Program-made: the position numbers and the translations under genes | Shown here: piece by piece, positions 1 through 8,500 of the stretch | How positions within the stretch are numbered: position 1 is the stretch's first letter | How the letters are laid out: each line of letters opens with the position of its first letter | Notes under the pieces: generated by a model | What the model was told of the DNA's origin: nothing | The model's input: the letters and a program-made list of their open reading frames with translations, nothing else | Database searches by the model: none | Source of the DNA: Lota lota | Taxonomy: Eukaryota > Chordata > Actinopteri > Gadiformes > Lotidae | Reading direction: 5' to 3' | DNA: 64,000 bases | Assembly: GCA_026745465.1 (NCBI GenBank) | Contig: JACYXH010000216.1 | Span: forward strand, 4,064,501 to 4,128,500

Positions 1-711
1 TAGACACTTAGTTTCCTGAAAAAAGTTATTTCAATCCTTTTGTTCAGCCTTTCGGTTCATTCTCTATACAGCTTAAAACAAACATACATCAAACTCACAG
101 AGGGTTATAACAGCACGTTGGGTTCCTTGTTTAATCCAAAGTCACTTCAAGGTCATAACTATTTTGACTTTTGGAAATAGGAAGGAAAAATAAACACATT
201 AAACTATCAATGTTTCTTTTGAGTTCTTGGAAAGAGCAGTCTCAAATCCTCGAGAGGGTATCGATCCACAACCCCATTGAAGAGAGGAGTAGGAGGAGAG
301 GAATCAAAGATACCGGGACCTATGTAAGGAGGTAGGGAGGAGAAACAGACCTGGATGGGTCACATTGCTAACTTAAACATAAGCAATTACTTTCTTAAGC
401 AAGAAACAATGTCCTGGTGTGAACAAACAAGCCCAAATATCCACGGCTGACCTTTTGAAATGACAAGCCACATACACACACCACTCTGCAGATCCTGAAA
501 AGTTATTGAAAGAGTGTAGGTGTATAATGGACCAAAGAGTGTAATCAGTTGAAGAACACACAATTTTGTTACATTTGTCCTTTTATCTGGAAAAAGGAAG
601 GCGCTGTTTACCTATATGTGTTGATGTTGGTTTTCAGTTGTCAAATTACAATATCACAATATCAAGTAACAGAATGAAGGAGATGAATCGAAACGGTTTG
701 TTTCATCAAAT
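1..711 (-). other. syt12 3'UTR and downstream flank
   Basis: No coding signal on either strand. A minus-strand ATTAAA at about 130-135 is a possible weak polyadenylation signal. No other structure recognised. Confidence 0.4.
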
Positions 712-968
712 TTAGAACTTGTGATGGCTTGTGAGGACTTTGGGATTGCAAGGACCTAGGGCTTGTGAAGACTTAGGCCATGTGAATACTTAGAACTTGT
801 GAGGACTTGGAGCTTGTGAGGACTTGGGGCTTGTGAAGACTTAAGGTTTGTGAAGACTGAGAGACTTGGGAGGATTTAGGGCCTACAACGGCATAGGGTT
901 TATGAGGACTTAGGACTGGTGATGATTTGGGTCTTTTGAAGGCCAGAGTTTGCGAGGACTTAGATCCT
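712..968 (-). repeat. 17-bp degenerate minisatellite at the syt12 stop codon
   Basis: About 15 imperfect copies of a 17-18 bp unit, close to CTTGTGAGGACTTAGGG on the plus strand. Examples in register start near 760, 777, 794, 811 and 828. The array runs into the stop codon: its last unit (GAGGACTTAGATC) supplies the TAA. It would form the first about 250 nt of the 3'UTR. Confidence 0.8.
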
Positions 969-1133
969 GCGTAACGGGTGCCACATGGACACAGGCTTCC
1001 TCAGCGTGGCCAGCATCTGGTTCCAGTGGGTGATGCCCATGCCGCTGGCCTCTGGGCCAATGATGACATGGCCGACATTCTCCCCCCTGCCGTCTTCTGT
1101 GTTCTCTGCTACCGTCACCCTCAAAGACAGCTC
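960..1133 (-). CDS. syt12: syt12 last coding exon: end of C2B and stop
   Basis: 171 nt of coding sequence plus the TAA stop at 962-960, residues 377-433. It includes VGHVIIGPEASGMGITHWNQ and ends VSMWHPLRRI, the WHxL motif conserved at synaptotagmin C-termini. The acceptor is CTATACAG. A 17-bp minisatellite begins at the stop codon. Confidence 0.96.
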   Translation of the reverse strand, partial: ELSLRVTVAENTEDGRGENVGHVIIGPEASGMGITHWNQMLATLRKPVSMWHPLRRI

Positions 1134-2488
1134 CTGTATAGAGGAAACACCTGTGTGACGTCTGTGCACTTCTAGGTCCTGGGTATCCACATCACTGTCA
1201 ATGGAAACCCAGCTGTACTTTATCTGCTTGAACCATTACTTTGTGTATCCCATGTCTGTACATTTGAGTCTGTACATGTGTAAAGCATGCATGGCAAATA
1301 AAGGTAAAATTCTGATTCTGATTGTGAATATGTAACCTAGTACTACAGCACATTGTAGTTTTTCTTTGTAGTTTTACAATCTTTTGATTCAAATGTGTTT
1401 TGACCAATCATGTTCCTGGGGGCGGGGATCTGTAGGCGCGCAATACACGCAATGGGTCTCAACTGGAACCAACCGGACTTGCGGAACCACAACTAATTTC
1501 ATATGGCTGAACATTGTTTGGAAGGGACTAAATCAACTCAGTCAAATTAGTTACATGTCTGTCAAAAAACGAATTACCACTAGTAAAAACAACTCTGAAC
1601 TTTAGAAGAGTTAACGCGACCTGTTGCATGGGCTACGATGCCAATGTGGTGTGCAACAATTGCAAGACTGTTCTACAGCGCTATCATCTTAGTGCTACCA
1701 CAGCTGATTGTATTGGAGGTCTAATTCAAATGTGGCATCCAAAGCGCACACACAAACTCAACTTTTCCCGTAGCAGGAAACCCTGTGTAACTCCACCCTT
1801 CACACTGCAGTATCCCCCCAGAAGTTCGGCAACAGCATTGTCGAAAATCTGGAACCGAGATTATGTAGCTAATGTGGAGTCACCTGTAGGACCAGGGAGG
1901 GCACGGAGAAGATCATGGCTTCGTTGAAGATGGGGTTGGTGTCATCCCTCTTGGTGGACGTCTTCTTCTTGCTGATCTTCCGGCCGTCCTGCAGGAGGTA
2001 CACCTTGACAAACGGGTCTGAGGACCAGAGGCATGCACAAGGGGATCAGTGGAACAGGATTACCTCTGGAACATTCACACAGGTTAGCTCGTGTTTGGCT
2101 GTGTGTGCACACACATGCTGGTGCCTGCACACACACCCACAAGCAGGCGCGTGGACACACACACACATACAGTAATAATTTAGACAAATATAGCTCTACA
2201 CAAATAATAATCTCCTGTGTTTACCCAGAGGTACAGGGAGGCTGTGGAGGTGGCCGTAAGGCGCTTGCTGTTTTACATCGCTGACAGGTAATTCAATTAT
2301 TCTGAGTCTATTCATGAAGAGACTTTGTTGTCTTGCACATTTGTTTTTGGCGAGTATGTTTCAGCACAGGGGCAGCACACAGCCGTTTCAAAAGAAAAAT
2401 AAGCATTGCAAGCAAAACAAAGAGCATGAACTCCAAAACATTTAGTGGTAGAGAAACGAGAGAGAGCAAGCAACAGCGAGTGAGAGAG

Positions 2489-2575
<87 letters not shown>

Positions 2576-5500
2576 TGAAGAAAAAAGGGAAGGGGTGGGG
2601 GAGAGAGAGGAAGAGGAGTTGGAAGTTCAAGTGGTAGACAAATAAACATTAATAAATACAGAAAAGTGGTACAGCAAGACAGAGATAAAGAATGGCCAAT
2701 CAGACAGCGACAGAGACAAACAGCCGGGCTGCCAGACAGACAAACATATCTTTTGACTGGTTTCCAAACTCTCAAACTTGAACAGACTTGACTAGAAAAC
2801 CAAAGTACGCTAGTACAAATAGCTGTCCTACCTGCAGTGGTCCTGCCGTTGGTCCACATCAAGTTCTTAGCCTTGGCCACTACCACCGTGAGACGCTCCG
2901 CCGTAGGCAGATAGCTGAGAGACAGAAGGATTTCTCCTACTGCGTCCACAGCCTACAGGGGTGGAAGAAACCAGGCATAAGACACATAATCAATCTGATC
3001 ATCAAGTCCAAAGCACTGAATTGCAATATTGTTTGTTATGTTTGTGAAACCGGTCTTGGACAAGCCTCAAAAAGGTTACATTTTATATTATTGTGCAATT
3101 GTTTTTACAGTGCAAATCTTTCCAAGATAAACACTGTTTCATTGAGAAGGGTTCAAAGATCAAATATCAGTTGCATAACATTAGCCTTGTTTTATAAACT
3201 GTGTTAGACTTGCTATTGTTATGCTTTGTTGTGTTTTGTTATTCTATGGAACTATGCTATGCTATACTTTGTTATGCAATGATATCAAAAACCAAAAGAG
3301 GCACATTCATTTATTCAGGTTATTGTGAGGCACCTTATTTAATCCCTAGAGGTAGAGACCGGCGCTGAAGGTCTGACTGTCAGGTCCAACTGGTATTGCA
3401 TGCTATGCTATGCTAGGCTAAGCTATACTAAGCCATGCTAAACTAGATGATTATGTGGCAACGTATTTACATTCTGGAGGACGAGCCAGGAGTTGGAGCA
3501 TCAGATGGTCAGTATTATACTGCATGTAATACTATGCTATGCTAGGCCACATTAGGTGATTGTGTGGCACCTTATTGACATCCTGGACATAGACCCAGAC
3601 GTTGAAGGGTCTGATGGACAGGTCCAGGTAAAAGAGCTACGCTAGGCTAAGCTAAGCTAAGTGATTGTGTGGCACTTTCCTGGAGGTAGAGCCAGGCGTT
3701 GAAGGATCTGATGGTCAGGCCCAAGTGGTATTCCATGCTATGCTATGCAAAGCTACACTAGGTGATTGTGTGGCATCTTATTGGCGTCCTGGAGGTAGAG
3801 CCAGGCGTTGAAGGGTCTGATGGTCAGGACCAACTGGTATTGCATGCGCTAGGCTACACAAAGCTAGGTGATTGTGTGGCACCTTATTGACATCCTGGAG
3901 GTAGAGCCAGGCGTTGAAGGGTCTGACGGTCAGGTCCAGGTCCGAGAGCTTGAGCTCAGCGAGCCCTGCGCTGATGTTGCGCTCCTCTGTGTCGATTCCA
4001 AAGGCTGCAAAGCGCAGACTGTACTCTTCCAGGGTTGCAACGTCCAAGGGGATTGAGAAGCGCTCGTCAAACAACACAGTGAAGGCATTGGCCTGGACCT
4101 GAAAATAGAATACGATACATAATAATGAGGCAGTGATTCTGTTTCCTATTAAGTCGTTTAGCAGGTGCTAACATCCAAAGCATCTTCCAGTGAATTTAGG
4201 AATTAAAGAGAAGAAAGGGGTTAGGCATCTTGCTCAAAAGATGCCTGCAGGCATTCTGTGGTCATTGAGGATCGAACCCAGGACCTTATGCCAGTAAAGT
4301 TAAATGATGAGTTGAAGATACTAAAGTGAATATAAAGACGTAAAAAATATTTCAGTGAAGAGATTGTAGTAGACGTATCTGCCTCAGACTCCCCTAGTCC
4401 AAAACGACTTAGTCTGGTGGTGTACGTGCGAACATGGGTCCGTGTTTGTAGTTTTAGGGGGTGTGTGTGTGTGTGTGTGTAATGCATGCACTGTAGGATC
4501 TGCATAATGCATCCTCTTGATCAACCAGACAGAGGGTATACTCCTAGCAGATTGTCTATATTCTTGGCAGGCGAGATAGATTTGGTTGACAGCTTTGGTT
4601 CATCAAAATTAATGACCAATGGAAACCTTTATACATTGGTGATTAAATGTTAACATTTTGAAGAAGATATGGTTTCCAATGGATTTCACAAAGAATCGAA
4701 CGGAAAAACACACTGCGCCTTGTATATAATTACACACGTTCGCAACAGCCAATCCTACAGCCTGTGAAGTGTGAAAGCGGTCTGTCTGTATTAAATGTCT
4801 GAATAGAGACAGCAACAGTTAGCTACACAGTGCAACAGTGAACGGCAAGGACACCTGGGTTGCAACAAGAGATAAGGCCTGTGTGGTCAGCACATTACTG
4901 AGCAGAGCAACCCCTTCTAGTTGTTAATCTTTCGTTTAATTTGTCTAATCAACATATAAATAATATTCACACATGCTTTTTGATATCATCCACAATATCC
5001 AAAGATTTTTTACTAAAACATATTTTACTATGCCGTGGTATTTATTATACTGTATGTTGTATGTACAATACAGAGACACAGAGAGAGAAAAAGAGAGCAC
5101 GTTGTTTCTCAGAGTGAATATGGATTCAGCAGCACAGACCGGCCTTATCCATAACCTTAAAAGGATTTTACCAGGCCAAACAGCTGAACAGCATCAGAAT
5201 ACAGAGAGGTTTCTGTGTCATAAGATGCACATAGAGATGGTAAGCACTGAGGAGCTAAGGAGCTAGGATCTCAAAGTTCAGCACAGGGGAAAAGAAAGAG
5301 GGATAGAAAGCTGACTGAGAGAGAGAGAGCGAGAGAGAAAGCAAGATAAATATGGGGGGAGAAAGAAAGAGGGATAGAGAGCAAGAGAGAGAAAGAAAGC
5401 AAAACAGATAGAGCAAGAAAGATATTAAGACCGATAAATCAGGAGAGAGAGTACGAGAGAGAGAGAACAAGAAAAAGAGAGAACGAGAGAGAGAGAAAAC

Positions 5501-8500
5501 GAGAGAGTAAGAAAGTGAGTACAAAATTAGGAAAGCCCTCGCAAGAAAAGCAGGGCCTGAGTGTTGGCCAGTGCGTTGGCTGGGTCCCTGGTGGTTGCTT
5601 TTTGCGCAGGGGAGCTGATGTCAGCGATTCCTCCCGCCTTCCCCGCCCCCGTTTACACATCAAACGGGAAACCAATCTCGCCTTCGCTGCGGTGCCTACC
5701 ATCTTTATTACACCAGACCGCTTCAGCGCCACAATAACTACAGTAATAGGAATAATAATACTAACACACTCCACTCATCCTGACAGCATGGAGGTGTAGC
5801 GCAGCCCCTGTACGAGGCTGGCTGAGATCGGCATTGGGCTGTTGAACGAGAGCATGAGCCCAAAGCCTGACCATGTGGTTGAGTGTGGCCAGCAGGCGGT
5901 GTATGGCCAGCATGGCAGATGGAGCAGATACTGCAGTGTCTCTTTTTCTCGTCCCTGGGCTCTTTCCAACTGTAGTCCCTAATCTTGTTAGTAAATGGGC
6001 TTTTATAGGCTTTGTGCCTTTCTGGACAGGACAGTGAAGACGGACAGGGAAATGGGTTGAAAGAGAGAATAGGAATGACATGGAGCATAGGAGCATAGGA
6101 GCATAGGTTGGAATCTATCCTGGGTCACTATATAGGCCCATAACATACTTCGTTATCACAATCGCGTGGGGTCTTCATACATCTACATACAAATCTATCT
6201 CACACCTGCAAATTGGTCATCAACCAATCTGACACAAAAACATGTATTAGCTACACACTGTGTAAGCCAATCCACACGCTGACTACTGCTCAGGGATGTG
6301 AGGTCATCCCTTTTCTGTTGAATGGAGAGGAAACAAGAGGAAACAAGAAGAAGCCGACTCAGCCTTTGGAATATAATGGAGCAGAGAGGTAGCGTCTGGA
6401 GCTAAAGGATCAGCCCCCTCATCTGTGTGATTTATCACTGCATGGAAACAGTTAAGTGCCCCTATCACTTAAGCACAGCTTAAATGACCCCCCCCCCCCC
6501 CCCCCCCCCAAACACACACACACACACACACATACTGTACCCGAGCTAGGCGTCTTAAGGCCTTGTGTTTGTGGCCAACTAATACCTTAATTGCAATGAA
6601 ATCGAGCCAAATCCTGCACCCAGCTGGCCTGTATCCATAATGACAGCCATCACTGTGGTTGTTTAAACACTCCACTCCCCGATGGAAGCGTGACATTTAG
6701 ACTGGATTTGGACTACGGCGGTATCGGTGCAGTGACTAGATGTGATCATGTTCAATGTCCACAAACACACATACAAACTGTATATGAGATAACAAGCACG
6801 CACTAAACATCATGGCTTTCAGCCGTCTTGGTACGTGACACACACACACACACACACACACACTTGGACAAACACACACTCCATCACCTTGGTGACTCCC
6901 ACGTGGAACTCCTCGGCCCCCAGGGACACCCTGATGAAGCAGCCGGGGAAGTCGCCCTCCTCCCGCTCCAGCAGGTCCTTGCCCTGGTGCAGCGCCACGT
7001 GGAGCAGCCCCGTGCCGTGGTGGAGGTGGGTGTGGGGGTGGCGGGACGGCTCGAACTCCAGCGTCACCTCCAGCTGGCCCACGGTGAAGTCGTGGCCAAA
7101 GTTGTTGGCGATGGAGGAGATGGAGCTGAGGGAGTCGGTGGACACCGAGCGGTTGAGCTGGGCCGCGCTGGCCGGGTCCAGCTCCCGGTTCATCAGCTCC
7201 AGGTGACCCAGGTCCCGCATGGCGTCCAGGGTCTCACCCATGGCCAGGCTGGGCTTGCGGCTTGAGGCGGTGGAGGTGCGGCGGTGGTTGTTGGCCGCCA
7301 CTCTCTGCAGGGGAGTAGGGGGGGTTATGAAGGATGACATTGACTTGTTTTCCACACCTGAGCACAGACAGCCTATCGAAACATGACCTGCTGCAATGTA
7401 ATTAGCAAATTACATCACAAATGAATTGACGGAATCCTAACCAAATCCAGATTTGATCAGTTTGACCGCATCTCCCCTCTGAGCCTAGTGGACATCTTCA
7501 GGTAAACACTACCTGGTTGGGGAAACTGAAAGTTGATTTCAGCATTCAGTTCCCCAAACCCAGCAAGTGTTTAGAACCAAGTTGGCCACTAGTATTGGGC
7601 CCTATTTTTGCCACGATCCAATGGGTTCCAGTCATTTTAGATACGACTTTGAAGTCCTCCTGCTTACCGTAACAATATTACAATGGACCTGCTAGCATGC
7701 TACCTTTCAGACCTGATGACTCCTTATGTGCCGCACCAAAATTTTATTCACACATTAGTTAATTGATTAACAAGGGTCTAGTCTCACAAAACAGACTTTA
7801 AATATGTATCTAAGTCTGATGGCAGATGAGCTTAGATCTTGTTCAATGGGACGTTTTACTTTATTTCACTTCATAGTTCTGTTGACCAATCATGTCACTG
7901 TAGGCAGGATCTGTAAGTGCGTAATTGGAAAACACAAACTTGGCTAGCTAAACTGTAAAAAAGGGTCTGTAAAGGTATCAAACCAACATGGTGTGGACTG
8001 GGCACTGTAGAAAATACACTTCTTAAAATCCCCTTTTGAACCCTTCATCCACTTGCGCCAATGGGTTTTCTTAGGTAGAATATCTCCGTACCCAAACAGG
8101 AAACAAGGTTTGACTCCGCCCCTCACAAGTGGTTGGTTTCCGTCCCAGGCTCTGTGCCGTCTCCCCCCAGAAGTTTTGCTATAACATTGTAAAACTGCTG
8201 GATCCAAGATAAACACAGGTCCAAATCCTCAATTTAGCTACTGTAATAACTACGTTATTTAATAACTTATTGGTTTTGAGCATCTTCCTACCAACTATTA
8301 AATTTACTTTTGGTACATTTCTATATTCAACACAAGAAAAAAAAAGCATCAGTGATTAGTCCTTCTAAATGGATCAGAGTTACAAAACTGCAACCCAGTG
8401 GTCACCAACCTTTTTAAGCCCAAGATCCCTAACCTCAGCCTTGGTGAAAGGCTGAGGTTGTGTTTAGCCAAAAGGTGACTTAAACAAAATGATGCTTCAG

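Larger units (their letters stand above)
4099..6887 (-). other. syt12 intron 3
   Basis: Besides the SINE at 4133-4295 it holds (GT)n at 4461-4480 and a long imperfect purine (AG-rich) tract at about 5310-5520. A degenerate SINE-like piece at about 5985-6110 shares ACAGGACAGTGAAG..GGGTTGAAAGAG with 10950-11000. Then come poly(C)22 plus (CA)n at 6488-6532 and (CA)n at 6838-6863. No exon seen. Confidence 0.55.

Noticed and set aside
2308-2949. Long minus-strand frame covering exon 5 and the GA tract
   Set aside because: Only 2832-2952 is SYT12; the rest is Leu-Ser translation of the (GA)n microsatellite.
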